From: Locusta migratoria
Lineage: Eukaryota; Arthropoda; Insecta; Orthoptera; Acrididae
Reading direction: 5' to 3'
Assembly (NCBI GenBank): GCA_026315105.1
Contig: CM048744.1
Coordinates: 344,437,668 to 344,501,667, forward strand
DNA: 64,000 bases
How positions within the stretch are numbered: position 1 is the first letter of the stretch; every line of letters starts with the position of its first letter. Of this stretch, positions 1 through 10,330 are shown in pieces. The notes under the pieces were generated by a model that saw only the letters and a list, made by a program, of their open reading frames with translations, did not search any database and had not been told where the DNA came from. The position numbers and the translations under genes were made by a program.

Positions 1-543
1 CGTAACCTCAATATGGTGCACTACTTTCTCGTAGCTATAGTAACTTCAAAACTTGAAACGTACGTCCTTTCAAAAACTTTCGAGTTTTAATGGAATAAAA
101 TAATATAAAAACAGTATAATTTTGCATTGTGGTTTTGTTTTATATTTTAATAAGTGAAATAAATGAAAAAGTAACACATGGTCTATATTATAAAAATAAT
201 GTTTTGTTTTAGTTTGCAAAGCGTGTTTAGGTTTCTTGAGCTGAAGCCCCCCTCTTCAAATTCACTGTCTGCATATGCATCATAAGTAGTGGGTCACTGA
301 CATAACTCATCGTAACAGGCATCATTATCGTGTGGAATGTAATTTTTTTTATTTAATTTATTTGCATCATCTCTTTTTGCCTGTTTTAAAGGCAGTTTTC
401 CTGTTGGGTACGCAAATGTTTGTGGGCCGAGAGTTACTGCGCTTTCTGCCTATGCCTTAAAAATGTATGTTTTATAAGGCCATTAGTTGTAACAAAAGCT
501 TTCATGTACCCTTTGTTCTTTGCTTTCATATACAAAGTGAAAC
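1..543. other. AT-rich sequence, nothing recognised
   Basis: No convincing coding region, repeat end or RNA was seen. Composition is AT-rich with short homopolymers. Confidence 0.5.
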
Positions 544-707
544 GCCGGCCGCGGTGGCCGAGCGGCCTGCGGCGAGCCAGTCACGGTCTGCACGGCCACG
601 GGGGTTCGAATCCCCCCTCGGGCATGGATATTTGTCCCGTCCTTAATATTAGTTAGTTCATAAGTAGTTTATAAGTTTAGTCTCATAAGCTCTACAATCA
701 TTTTCGA
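544..707 (+). mobile_element. tRNA-derived SINE, internally deleted
   Basis: The head has a pol III A-box-like GTGGCCGAGCGG and a B-box-like GGTTCGAATCC, then GGGCATGGATATTTGT and the body AGTTAGTTCATAAGTAGTTT shared with many copies here. The body lacks the GGACTGATGACC block found in longer copies, so it has an internal deletion. It is a retroposon (non-autonomous, copied by a LINE) and not a tRNA gene, because the acceptor stem and 3' half of a tRNA are absent. Confidence 0.85.
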
Positions 708-730
708 ACAAAGTGAAAGTTTATTTATCA

Positions 731-915
731 AGTATTTGTAACTCTTTGGGACTTAACTACGGTCATCAATCTCTAGGCTTACAAACCACTTACACTAGCT
801 TACGCTAAGGACAGAAAATACACGCATGCCCACGGGAGGACTCGAACCTCTGACGGCGAGCAGCGGCCCGCTCCGCAGCTATGCGCTTTAGAACGCTCGG
901 GCGCTGCTCCGCGGC
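731..915 (-). mobile_element. tRNA-derived SINE, second head type
   Basis: Read on the minus strand it shows the head with CTGCGGAGCGGGC, B box GGTTCGAGTCCTCC, GGGCATGCGTGT, TGTCCTTAGCGTAAG and the tail GATTGATGACC followed by TTAAGTCCC. The strand is set by box order. The sequence is diverged and no target-site duplication was found. Confidence 0.8.
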
Positions 916-974
916 ATAGTTTATTTATTGACAATGTCCCTTCTTCGTTCCTTTTTCTATAATCTCCTGTGAAA

Positions 975-1723
975 AGCAAGATTTCCCATAAAATTGTATG
1001 TATTTCCTTATTTCTAGACTTCCGGAAGGCTTTTGACACTGTACCTCACAAGCGTCTTATAATCAAATTGCGCGCTTGTGGAATATCGCCGCAGTTGCGC
1101 AACTGGATTCGTGATTTCCTGTCAGAAAGGACGGTAAGTCATCGAGTAAAACAGAAGTGATATCTGGTGTTCCCCAGGAAAGTTTTAAGGGGCCTCTACA
1201 GTTCCTTATGTTTACAAACGATTTAGGAAAGGATGTGAGCAGATCCATTAGAATGTACGCGGGTGATGCTCTCAATTATTCGTTAGTAAAGTCACCAGAA
1301 GATCAAAAGCAACTCCAAAATTATTTACATAAGATATCTGCATGGTGCAAAAAAGTGCCAATTGACCGTTAACAGTGATAAGTGTGAAGACATGTATGTG
1401 AGCACTAAAAGAAATCTGTTAAACTTCAGTTACACGATAAATCAGTCAATTCTGTAGGCCGTCAGTAGAACTAAATACCTAGGACTAACAATTACGAACA
1501 ACTTAAATTGGAAAGAACACATAGAAAATATTGTAGGGACAGCGAACCAAACGCTACGTTTCGTTGGCAGAAGACTTTAGAAGATGCAACCATTCTACTA
1601 AAGAAACTGCCTACACTACACTTGTGCGTCCTATTTTGGAGTATTGCTGCGCATTGTGGGATCCCCGTCAGGTGGGACTAACGATGACATACAGGAAGTT
1701 CAGAGAAGGGCAGCTCGTTTTGT
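975..1723 (+). pseudogene. Non-LTR retrotransposon RT relic (LINE family 1, copy 1, 5' part)
   Basis: The translation reads like a CR1/Jockey-type reverse transcriptase: DFRKAFDTVPHKRL (motif A), then SGVPQESFKGPLQFLMFTND (motif B region, normally SGVPQGSVLGPLLF), then a degraded active site where YAGD replaces FADD, then a stretch ending ISAWCKK. It has stops and frameshifts and is 5' truncated. The 3' part resumes at 2152 after a SINE cluster. The homologous, less damaged copy lies at 52475-53185, so the family assignment is internally consistent. The loss of the catalytic Asp pair means it is dead. Confidence 0.85.
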
Positions 1724-1833
1724 TCAAAATGTTTGATAAGTTTAAGGGACTTAACGGCGGGGTCATCAGTCGCTAAACTTACAGACTACGTATGAACTAC
1801 CTAATACTAAAGACAGTACAAACATCCATGCCG
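1724..1833 (-). mobile_element. SINE tail and body, outer insertion in LINE
   Basis: Minus-strand SINE body (GGACTTAAC, GGGGTCATCAGTC, AAACTTACA) ending at CATGCCGGAGG. The direct repeat GCTCGTTTTGT at 1713-1723 recurs as GCTCGTTTCGT at 2152-2162, so this body and the head ending at 2151 are the ends of one insertion event, later invaded or rearranged. Confidence 0.75.
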
Positions 1834-1835
1834 GA

Positions 1836-1949
1836 GGGCCGGCCGCGGTGGCCGTGCGGTATGCGGCGCTTCAGTCACGGTCTGCACGGCCACTACGGTC
1901 GGGGGTTCGAATCCCCCCTCGGGCATGGATATTTGTGCTGTTCTTAGTA
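1836..1949 (+). mobile_element. SINE head, plus orientation, inside the cluster
   Basis: GCCGGCCGCGGTGGCCG head, the GTCACGGTCTGCACGG segment, B box GGTTCGAATCC and GGGCATGGATATTTGTGC, then cut off at TTCTTAGTATT. It lacks its own body, being followed directly by a minus-strand SINE tail. Confidence 0.8.
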
Positions 1950-2151
1950 TTCAAAATGTTCAAATGTTTGTACAGCTTATGGGACTTAACAACGGGGTCA
2001 TCAGTCCCTAAACTTACAAACTACTTATGAACTAGCTAACACTAAAGACGGCACAAATATCCATGCCCGAGGCGGGATTCGAACCCCCGACCGTAGCGGC
2101 CGAGCAGCCATTCACTGGCGCGCCGCAGACCACTCGGCCACTGCGACCGGC
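1950..2151 (-). mobile_element. SINE, minus orientation, right end of cluster
   Basis: Near-complete minus-strand copy running from the tail TTCAAATGTTTGTACAGC through GGGGTCATCAGTCCC to the B box GGATTCGAACCC and a head ending GACCGGC. It ends where the 11-bp duplication of the LINE target begins at 2152. Confidence 0.8.
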
Positions 2152-2500
2152 GCTCGTTTCGTATTATCGCGATATATTGGAGACAGTGTCATGGAAATGA
2201 TGTACGAGTTGGGGTGGAAATCATAAGAAAGGCGTTATCTGTTGCGGCGAGCTTTATTTGCGAAATTTCTTTCACCAACTTTTTCTTCCGAATGTGAACA
2301 CATTTTGTTAGCACCCAACTATTTAGGGAGACATGATCATAATAATAAAATAAATGAGATGGAAAACGAAAAGATTTAAGTGTTCCTGTTTCGCCAATCG
2401 CTATTAGAGAATGGAACTGTAGAGAAAAATCATAAACGCAGTTCCATGAACTCTCTTTCATCCCCTTCACTGTAATTTTCAGAGTATTTATGTAGATGCA
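2152..2500 (+). pseudogene. LINE family 1, copy 1, 3' part
   Basis: It continues the interrupted LINE: GAGTTGGGGTGGAAATCAT, then a stretch equivalent to the ORF end of the copy at 52870-53115 (ending REWN), then a 3' end reaching GTATTTATGTAGATGCAGA. The match to the other copy runs to the last bases, which fixes the 3' terminus. Stops are frequent. Confidence 0.82.
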
Positions 2501-2660
2501 GAGACGTTGTCGAATGTAAAAAATCGCAATGACGTGTTTTACGGCCCACTTTACATTTGTAGTTTTCTAAGTTTTTGCAAACATTTCGGACCAAAATAAT
2601 AATCTAAATAATAAAAAATTAATTAATATCAGTGTCTGAAGCCCTATTAGGAAATTAAGT

Positions 2661-2735
2661 AGTGGCGAGTTCCGAACCACTGACTTTCAGCGTCATAGTC
2701 TAACGCCTTGCCCACCGAACGTTGTGCCCTTTAAT
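2661..2735 (-). repeat. Decayed tRNA-like segment, possible SINE head
   Basis: On the minus strand it reads TGGGCAAGGCGTTAGACT (A-box-like) and AGTGGTTCGGAACTC (B-box-like, spaced about 35 bases away). No 3' body was recognised. An old SINE head is the simplest reading; a functional tRNA is not supported. Confidence 0.4.
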
Positions 2736-3292
2736 CTCATACCATTAATGGCCGTTGGTAACTGATGCTAATATGGCATTTGTAGACACTAGATTATCAT
2801 TATCGTACGAAGAACGATGTGTTTTTGTTAATTCATAAGTGCGCCCTTGCTTTGAAATGACAACATGTAAGTTACTATAAGACAATAATCAAACACGCAA
2901 CGCAAGATGGCGTTTGCCAGACAGAGACCTGGGCGAGGATTGTCACGTGACATCACTGAACGACTGGTTTTCGTTTATTCAATGAAGGGTGTCAAATCTC
3001 CGTTTTTTTGCAAATATCTCTCATACGATACGAGATATGAAAAAAACATAAGGGAACAAAGTTGTAGAGAATTTTTTCCTCCATAAATTCGGTTATTCAA
3101 TTTTCGAGTCGGATGAACGGTGTATTTACAATTAAAATTACATCACAAAAGGCTTTTTTGGTATTACTAACGTATTTCTTGTCCGAAAAATTTGAAAAAG
3201 GGAGGTTCTGGATTCTGACGGCCTACAATTATGTCTGTAAAATTTGGTGCTGATCGGTTGAACGGTTCGTCTTAAAAACAGGGAGCACGTTA

Positions 3293-3322
3293 CGGACAGA
3301 CAGACAGACAGACAGACAGACA
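3293..3322. repeat. (GACA)n microsatellite
   Basis: Seven tandem GACA units, directly upstream of a long T tract (3338-3381). Confidence 0.95.
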
Positions 3323-3337
3323 TCCTAAAATCGCCGT

Positions 3338-3381
3338 TTTTTTTTTTTTTTTTTTTTTTTTTGTTGTTTTTTTTTTTTTTT
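3338..3381. repeat. Poly-T tract with a single interruption
   Basis: About 44 bases of T broken by GTTG. It sits at the junction of the second ~140-bp duplicate unit. Confidence 0.9.
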
Positions 3382-3534
3382 GCAAATATCTCGGAAACGC
3401 TACGACATAGGAAAAAACATAAAAGCGCAAAGTTGTAGAGCATTTTCTCCTCTACAAATTCGGTTATTCAATTTTCGTGTGAGATGAACCGTTATTTTCA
3501 TTTAAATTTCGAGCTATCAAAAGACAATCGCAAA

Positions 3535-3574
3535 GGCCCACTTTTAGTGTTACTACCGTAACCTAAAGTGGGCC
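3535..3574. repeat. Short hairpin
   Basis: GGCCCACTTTTAG pairs with CTAAAGTGGGCC (one bulged T) across a ~15-base loop. Function is unknown; it may be the remnant of a foldback repeat. Confidence 0.7.
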
Positions 3575-3599
3575 AAAATTGACAGTTCAGTTTAGTTGG

Positions 3600-4129
3600 A
3601 CCAGTGGACACTATTCTATGTAAGAACACTACATCGCTATGGAGGCAGCAGCAACTTGCATAGTGATGTGGCGACATCACTGCAAATTTGTGACAATTGA
3701 ATGCAGCCGTGTCCTTAAGTCATGTCCAGGCTTGCTGATAATAAGTTGGTGCAACAGGAGTTAGCAAAGTGTGTCAGTGCAAGGAGGGCGTAAGAAATGG
3801 TGAAACGGCGTCCTCAAGGGGATTGCGGCTGACACTTGTCACAAACTGCTTTCGACAACATTGCACCGACGCTAACTCAATGTTTACCATACGCGACTCG
3901 AAGCGGTGCATTTGCAAACATATGCGCGCAGCCGAGTGTAAATGAGGTTTAGTCAACTCGGTGTGTTTAGGGTCACAGCTCTCTATGACTATGGGGCTTA
4001 GCTACAGGGACGGCCACATGCAGCTTCCCACAGAATACCACAGTTCTGGTCTGTGGTGGGGCGCTGTTTGACCCTCTGAGTTCGCAACGACTCTGTAGTC
4101 AGGTGCTGGCCAGCCCAGGCTTTCCAGCA
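3600..4129. other. No recognised feature
   Basis: Mixed-composition sequence. Short open frames here have no family signature. Confidence 0.4.
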
Positions 4130-4372
4130 TTAGGGTACGGCCGTAGTGCACGGCTCCCCGCTAGCTGCTCGGCCGCGGTGGACCGCGCGCGCTGCAACGG
4201 CGCGATGGCAGCTGGTGACGGCCACAGTGCGCAGCCAACCGCGCGCAGGCTGATGCCAGTACATGACCAAAATTACTTTTCGATTTTCTTGCTGAAAAAA
4301 ATACTGCATGTGTATGAAACAAAGCTACATCGCACTCCGGTGTCAGTTTTTCGATAAAAATTCTCCTTCTGC

Positions 4373-4376
<4 letters not shown>

Positions 4377-4406
<30 letters not shown>
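4377..4406. repeat. Poly-A tract
   Basis: Thirty consecutive A residues, inside the TIR element. Confidence 0.95.
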
Positions 4407-4409
<3 letters not shown>

Positions 4410-5626
4410 ACTTCTCCCGGTTTTGTGCGTTTTCCTTGACGTAGGATACTTTTCACTAGATTCAGAGGAAACTAATTGTCGTACCTCACTGAGTTTTGCA
4501 CATCTTGCAGGTTAACATAACAGCTTCATAAAGGAGTGTCTGTTTTTCCGGTATTCGCCATAGTTATTACAATACTTAATTTACAGTTAACCTATCGCAT
4601 AACATTTGAAGCTTTTGCAGTGAAAAATATAGTCGCTGACTACTTTTCGTTTGGTTAACTTTAGGTTATACATTACTGCGTACGAAATGTAGACAACATT
4701 GTGAAATTGTTTTTAAACCTGAATAGAAAGCGATACATCGCTCCAGAACTGGGTGTTGAAATTTGAGGGCGCTAGCGCCGCGCGCTCTCCTTCGGCGCGC
4801 CATGTGCACAACTACTGAGCCTCTAGCCTGCAGCTCAGTCAGTCAACCTTCGTAATAAAGCACATGCCCGAGCCAAAAGAAAATGACTTAAAAAAATAGC
4901 AAAGTTTATCTGGGACAGATGCCAGTTCTCTAACTCGATTAAAATATTGGTGGCATACAAGTTCGGATAAAAAAAAGGACAGCAAATCTAGTTCTATGTC
5001 TTAAAGTTACAAATATTAGATTGCTAGCTGTCACTGACGGAAAATTGCAAGTTCATAATGGGGACTGTAGGGGTCTAAGGAAAAGAGAATGCAAGTGTTT
5101 TTTTGTTGAATGCCCCTTCCGACATGCAATAGAAATGGGAAGACTAAAATTACCAGAAGAATTTTATGACAGGATCCAATAGCAAGCGTCTAAATGTTAT
5201 CCAAGGCGCTGCAGAATTTTTCCCCTGAATCAATATTTAATTAGACTTTCTCCACAAAAAATAACAGCGGGGGGACGTTAAAGATGTTTTCAACGGCACT
5301 GTTAAGTTGGAATATGCAGTTCGTATGTGCAGCTTAAGTGCATCTTCTTTCTAGTTTAGTTTAATGCAAGTAAATCAGTGGTGCTATAATGTAACAGCTG
5401 TTATAACCTGGCACCATCCACGGATGATGACGAAAAAAAATGTTTGGATTGCAAATTGCATAAAATGCCAAAACTGGAATAACTAGTTGTTTGCATGGGG
5501 TAGTAACTGTTAGATGACAGGAAAAAAGTTGCAACTGTTGTCCGATAACCTCAATATACATACAAAGTAACTATATAACGCTTTCTACAGTCCATGGTGT
5601 GGCTGATACAGCAAGCACTCAAATTT

Positions 5627-5899
5627 TAATTTCAAGTAAAAACAGTCTTGGTTGCAAAGTGGTTTTATTAATTACCAATGACGCGTGTCGCCCTCACAGC
5701 AGGGTACCACCACATTATCTGTATGACAAACGTTACGCAAATTGCTACAACAGCCCCTGTTTCACTACTTTAAATGTAGTAGTAATTCTTGTGTAACATT
5801 TGTCATGAAGGTAACATGTTGGCCTGCTGTGAGGGCAGAACGCGTCATTGGTAATTAATAACACGACATTGCAACCAAGACTGTTTTTATTTGAAATTA
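5627..5899. mobile_element. Foldback (hairpin) element
   Basis: Left arm TTTCAAGTAAAAACAGTC through CCCTCACAGCAGG pairs with right arm CCTGCTGTGAGGG through GACTGTTTTTATTTGAAA. Pairing extends inward (TATGACAAACGTTACGCAA against TTGTGTAACATTTGTCAT), so nearly the whole element is one imperfect hairpin with roughly 120-base arms. No coding capacity. It is nested in the 4130-6613 element. Confidence 0.85.
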
Positions 5900-6615
5900 C
5901 CCTGTAACTGACAGTGTACCGTCTGTCACAGAGTATGTATTTTGAGATTATAGTAGGACAGCAGTTACAATTATTTCACTGTCACGGTTCCTCATCACAT
6001 ACCGACTTTTTATACTGTTCACGAACAAAAAATTTTTGATAAGTTAAATTCACATGGAATGGCTGCAAAGTATTTAAGAATGAAGTAGCCTCGTGTTAGT
6101 GGCTCACAAAAAAATCAATTTCGCGTGCAACCTTTAGCAAAGAAGTAACCATTTCATATTCTGAGCTAAATAACGTATCTACACGTAAATTATCTTGAAT
6201 GTCTAGTTGTTTGCGTTATTAAAGTACTGGTATTCTTGAACCAATATAAACAACAAGATGCAATTAAAGACATTGCCAAACCGGTTGTGAGAGTCTACAA
6301 AAGTTCAATAAAATTCAGCTACAGTGAATTAACGGCTTTTCATTCAACACTTTTGAGATAAACGCGTCTTTATCAGCTCCCATTAAACACGATGCGCAGC
6401 GCACAGCGTTGAAACCTCGGCACCCGCGAGCTGAGAGCGGCACAGGAAACGAATTCTTTCTTGCACGCGCCTGTGGAAGCGATGTGAGCGAGCTGAGACG
6501 GCCGCGCGGGTGCACTATGGCCACCCCAATGGGATCACACACTGCGTTTTCCAACCGCCTCCTTGCCGGCGAGAAGCAGGAAGCGTAGAGCGGCTCACTA
6601 TGGCCGTACCCTAAG

Positions 6616-7030
6616 GCATCGTGAGTCGTGTCGGGATAGCACAGTCGGTAGTGCGCTTGCCCGCGAAAGGCAAAGGTCCCAGTTTGGAGTCCCGGTTCCG
6701 GCACACAATTTTCATCTGCCAGGAAGTTTCATATCAGCGCACACTCCGCTGCAGTTTCATTCTGGAAACATCCCTTAGGCTGTGGCTAAGCCACGTCTCC
6801 ACCATATCCTTTCTTCCAGGAGTGCTAGTCTTGCTTGGTTTACAGGAGAGCTTCTGTGAAGTTTGGAAAGTAGGAGGCGAGGTACTGGCGGAAGTAAAGT
6901 TGTGAGGCGGCATCGTGAGTCGTGTCGGGATAGCACAGTCGGTAGTGCGCTTGCCCGCGAAAGGCAAACGTCCCAGGTTCGTTCGAGTCCCGGTTCCGGC
7001 ACACAATTTTCATCTGCCAGACAGATACAC
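6616..7030 (+). mobile_element. tRNA-derived repeat, partial tandem dimer
   Basis: Two tRNA-like modules (GGGATAGCACAGTCGGTAG, TTGCCCGCGAAAGGCAAA, TCCCGGTTCCGGCACACA) start at 6616 and 6910, a period of 294 bases. The spacer holds AGTTTCATATCAGCGCACAC, GGCTGTGGCTAAGCCACG and GGAGGCGAGGTACTGGCGG. The first unit is missing bases in its B-box region (GGAGTCCCGG); the second has a small GTTC duplication there. The head resembles a tRNA-Lys type. This looks like a read-through dimer of a SINE family common in arthropods. Confidence 0.8.
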
Positions 7031-7962
7031 ACTTTAGTGTTGCACAACGAAGGTTGCCAAATACTTTTGCACTTGAATAACTTTGACGAAAAACGATGCT
7101 TTGGTTTTATCAGTTTATAGTGAGAAAGAAAATAAACTACGTTATAATTTTGAAATGAAATGGTTTAACTCGCACTCAATTATCAATGCCCCTTCAATAA
7201 CACTCACCTGCATGAGAATTACACAGTGGGCAGCAAAACACTTGGTTGGCAGAATAGTTACTATTAGGATTACCAAGAAAGAAAGTACTCAGAATAACTT
7301 GCAACTAGATCACAAATGGGCAACGCCGAGGTACGAACCAACATAGCAAATCAACTGTACACATAAAATTTACACCAATGAAATATTAAATAGTAATGAA
7401 CCAATTATTTCAAAACTAATATCTATTTTTGTTTAGTTACTTAATTGGGCCAACTTTGTTTTAAAGAAAACTGTTCTCTTATTCCAAAACTTTAATATGT
7501 TGAATTTAGCTTTGAAATTTAAACTTTAGTTATTTAAATTTTATAGTTTGGCACTGAAATTAATGTTCTTTTCGCTTTCAACGACACTCGGGAAACTTCT
7601 GGAAAGGATAGGACCCTACTTGGTAACAATGTTTTAGGACAATGACGTGGTAGAACTTATTTAAATTTTAGGTTATTATTAGAAAAAATAGTTTCTGAAG
7701 CACAAAACTGGGAAATTCCTTACAAAATGTCTAAACTCTGTGTGGTCGGAAATTATTGGAGCAGTCTGACATTGCGTCCTCGTTGTCGAAGAGCAGGATG
7801 CGGGCGACTCCGACAATGCTGCAGGTCACAATACAGGCACAGGTTCCGATCCAGTGAGCAATTTGAGGGCAGAATCTTGGCATATACAGATGAATTGCCT
7901 TGTGCCTCCGATCATATTAGAAACATGTGAGCTAATTATGAAACTACGCCAACAACGCCTGG
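7031..7962. other. No recognised feature
   Basis: AT-rich; no repeat ends or conserved coding motifs seen. Confidence 0.4.
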
Positions 7963-7973
7963 TAACTGCAAAG

Positions 7974-8170
7974 GCCGGCCGCGGTGGCCGAGGGGACTGC
8001 GGCGCGCCAGTCACGGTCTGCACGGCCACTACGGTCGGGGGTTCGAATGCACCCTCTCTGGCATGGATGTTTGAGCCGTCCTTAGGGTTAGCTAGTTCAT
8101 AAGTAGTTTGTAAGTTTAGGGACTGATGACCCCGTAGTTAAGTCCCATAAGATATACAAACTTTTTTTTT
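7974..8170 (+). mobile_element. Full-length SINE with TSD
   Basis: Complete copy: head GGCCGCGGTGGCCGAGGGG, GTCACGGTCTGCACGG, B box region, GCATGGATGTTTG, AGTTCATAAGTAGTTTGTAA, GGGACTGATGACCCCG, TTAAGTCCCATAAG, ending in a short T run. It is flanked by the perfect 11-bp duplication TAACTGCAAAG at 7963-7973 and 8171-8181, which fixes both ends and shows target-primed insertion. Confidence 0.95.
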
Positions 8171-8270
8171 TAACTGCAAAGAGTGGCGCTGCACGCTCCC
8201 GCGCACTTGCTAGCGTCCGAACTGTTCAAACCACCGAGCTCGACTCCCCTGTGACTCCACAGCTACTACT

Positions 8271-8273
<3 letters not shown>

Positions 8274-8320
<47 letters not shown>
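8274..8320. repeat. (CT)n microsatellite
   Basis: About 23 uninterrupted CT units. Confidence 0.95.
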
Positions 8321-8323
<3 letters not shown>

Positions 8324-8851
8324 GCTCCAAAGAACACATACCACACAAACCAAAGATGTTTCCTACTTTCCCTATCGACGATTACCCAGATACATAAATA
8401 ATAAATTACATATAATCACATAAATTAACTAAACAAAACAACAATATACATCAGTTATGATAATAAGCTTCAACAAAAACTATATACATTTAAAATTTAA
8501 TGGTAATATTTGAAATACCCATCAGCATGCTAACATCATAGCGGGTGCGAACCGATGTGACGTGAACGCCTCTCGTCACCAGAGGCCAGAGTGCGACCTT
8601 CACCGAAAAGCGCTTCCGAGGAAGAGCTCCTTGTCGTGGCTGCCACAAGTGGGTCACGGCCGACAGGACTGCTACCTCAGCAATGCCACACTTGAATTTT
8701 ACCATCAGGTTTTGCCAAGTGAAGTAGGGACTGATCTGACAAAGCCAAGGTTATAGAAAACAAAATAAGTTACTACTGAATGATCAAATAAATGACTAAT
8801 CATGTAACAGACATACCGCCTAATAAATAACCACAAATACTATTCCTCTCT

Positions 8852-8852
<1 letters not shown>
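8321..8852. other. No recognised feature
   Basis: Sequence between two microsatellites. Open frames on both strands at 8490-8756 mirror each other and carry no family motif. Confidence 0.4.

Positions 8853-8906
<54 letters not shown>
8853..8906. repeat. (CA)n microsatellite
   Basis: About 27 CA units. Confidence 0.95.
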
Positions 8907-8912
<6 letters not shown>

Positions 8913-8988
8913 AACTCACGCACTAGGTAGCCACATAAGGGAGACCTGTTTACGTTTACAATAGAAGTAACTAAGTAAGTGCCGTTAG

Positions 8989-8993
<5 letters not shown>

Positions 8994-9038
<45 letters not shown>

Positions 9039-9042
9039 TATA
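8994..9042. repeat. Poly-A followed by (TA)n
   Basis: About 29 A residues run directly into about 10 TA units, possibly the expanded 3' tail of an old retroposon. No body is recognisable upstream. Confidence 0.85.
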
Positions 9043-9571
9043 AAAATTGAAATGTTGCAAAATCTTTACCTATTTGCACAGGAAACGAGTAATAAGGATC
9101 CCTTGCAGATAAGACGAAATACGTCTGGGTGAAACATAAAGTAGGAATACTTCTTATGCGACATCCAGTAAGCAGTGTTTCTTCGAGAATTACTACAATT
9201 TATTGTAATTCAGCTGCTGTGCAAATAGCCACAGCAAATAACTGAGGTTTGCATTTTTTCCCGAGCTCCGCTGGCTCTTATGGTCCAAATCGATTTTGGC
9301 TCTCCTTTTGTTTAGTTTCCTGTGTATACCGAGGAATATTTCAGCAGCTGCTGTGTTGATACCACTAATAATGTCCCGTGCCACTACTGTTCATTACTCT
9401 AACATCCACAACTACCTAGAGAATGTCAAATATATTAAAAAGTCGTTATCATAAAGAAGGTTAATATTCACAAATTACTGTCAGATATGTGCTGCAACGT
9501 ACTGGTTAAATATGGCTAGAAACGCTCAAACTTAGACTGTCGAATGGAAGTCAGTGAATAACCTGTGCATT
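9043..9571. other. No recognised feature
   Basis: No repeat ends or coding motifs seen. Confidence 0.4.
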
Positions 9572-9843
9572 AATCAAAATATGCACGAGTGTCCTGCCGG
9601 TCTATAGTGTCCAACGGGCATCATACATGTGGCGATCATACATGTGGCCATCATCAGGTGAACTGACGGACTGAGCTCCTGGAAAGGAACCGCCGTAGCG
9701 TGCGAATCTCCGTGCCGGCGCGTTTCCAGGAGCTCAGTCCGTCCGTTCACCTGATGATGGCCACATGTATGATCGCCGAAATATTGTGCCCGTTGGACCC
9801 TATAGACCGGCAGTACACCCGTGGATATTTTGATTATCAAATA
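9572..9843. mobile_element. Foldback element with CTGATGATGG module
   Basis: Left arm (TAATCAAAATAT, CCTGCCGGTCTATAG, CCATCATCAGGTGAAC, GAGCTCCTGGAAA; 9573-9690) pairs with the right arm (9721-9841) across a ~30-base loop. The arms differ mainly where the left has a short duplicated ATCATACATGTGG stretch in place of CAATATTTCGGC. The right arm carries CTGATGATGGCC and CGCCGAAATATTG, a variant of the module described in the findings. Confidence 0.88.
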
Positions 9844-9990
9844 CGCCAGGAGATACTCAAGAATCACAACCTGTACATTTTTCCGTGACATATCCAGGCG
9901 ACTAGAGCTGAAACACGCCGATCCTAGTTACGGCATTGTGCACTTCGTAACCAGCACAGACCTTAACCCACGCACTAATAATTCATTAGT

Positions 9991-10175
9991 TTCGCCGCAC
10001 GGGGATGGCCGCGCGATCTGAGGCGCCTTGTCATGGATGGCGCGGACGCTCCCGCCGGAGGTTCGAGTCCTCCTTCGGGCATGGGTGTGTATGTTGTCCT
10101 CAGCATAATTTAGTTTATGTGGTGCGAAAATATATGGACCGATGTTCTCAACAGTTTGGTCCCTTTGGGGAAAAC
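9991..10175 (+). mobile_element. SINE, diverged variant
   Basis: GGGGATGGCCGCGCGATCTG head, GGAGGTTCGAGTCCTCC B box, GGGCATGGGTGTGTATG, TTGTCCTCAGCATAA, then a degraded tail (GGACCGATG, CAGTTTGGTCCC). It lacks a clean duplication. Confidence 0.75.
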
Positions 10176-10292
10176 AACATTCGTTCAGTAATATTAATTA
10201 ATAAACATTATACTTAAAAGGATACATCTGCCTATGAATTTATACTCTTTCAAAATGAAAGGCCAAGATCGCGAATTAATAATTTATTGAAT

Positions 10293-10330
10293 GGTGACTG
10301 GTTTCGGTGAACTGTTTCACCATCAACTGG
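10293..10330 (-). repeat. Isolated GATGG-hairpin-CCGAAACC module
   Basis: On the minus strand AGTTGATGGTGAA, ACAG, TTCACCGAAACCAGTC: a perfect 6-bp stem (GGTGAA with TTCACC) between GATG and GAAACC. No opposite arm was found nearby, so it may be a solo remnant of a foldback element. Confidence 0.6.

Larger units (their letters stand above)
3000..3515. repeat. Diverged direct duplication (~140 bp units) around a simple-repeat core
   Basis: Two copies, about 3005-3150 and 3382-3515, share TGCAAATATCTC, AACAAAGTTGTAGAG or its variant, and AATTCGGTTATTCAATTTTC. Between them lie a low-complexity tract and GGACAGACAGACA repeats. The arrangement resembles a dispersed repeat family with a duplicated end; no coding signal is seen. 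Confidence 0.6.
4130..6613. mobile_element. DNA element with terminal inverted repeats (~2.5 kb)
   Basis: The left end TTAGGGTACGGCCGTAGTG at 4130 is matched in reverse complement by the right end near 6593-6612 (one mismatch over about 18 bases). Weaker similarity continues inward through GC-rich sequence for roughly 100 bases. Both ends abut TA, compatible with a TA target. No transposase was identified, so it is probably non-autonomous. It contains a poly-A tract and a long hairpin (5627-5899). Confidence 0.55.

Noticed and set aside
541..660. Functional tRNA gene suggested by A and B boxes
   Set aside because: The tRNA-like head lacks a closing acceptor stem and is followed by a constant SINE body; the same unit occurs many times with target duplications. 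The same holds for the other tRNA-like heads in the window.
3293..3322. CRISPR-like repeat
   Set aside because: Simple (GACA)n microsatellite without spacers; the source is eukaryotic.
8840..9079. Open frame with Cys-Val repeats and poly-Phe
   Set aside because: Translation of (CA)n and poly-A tracts.
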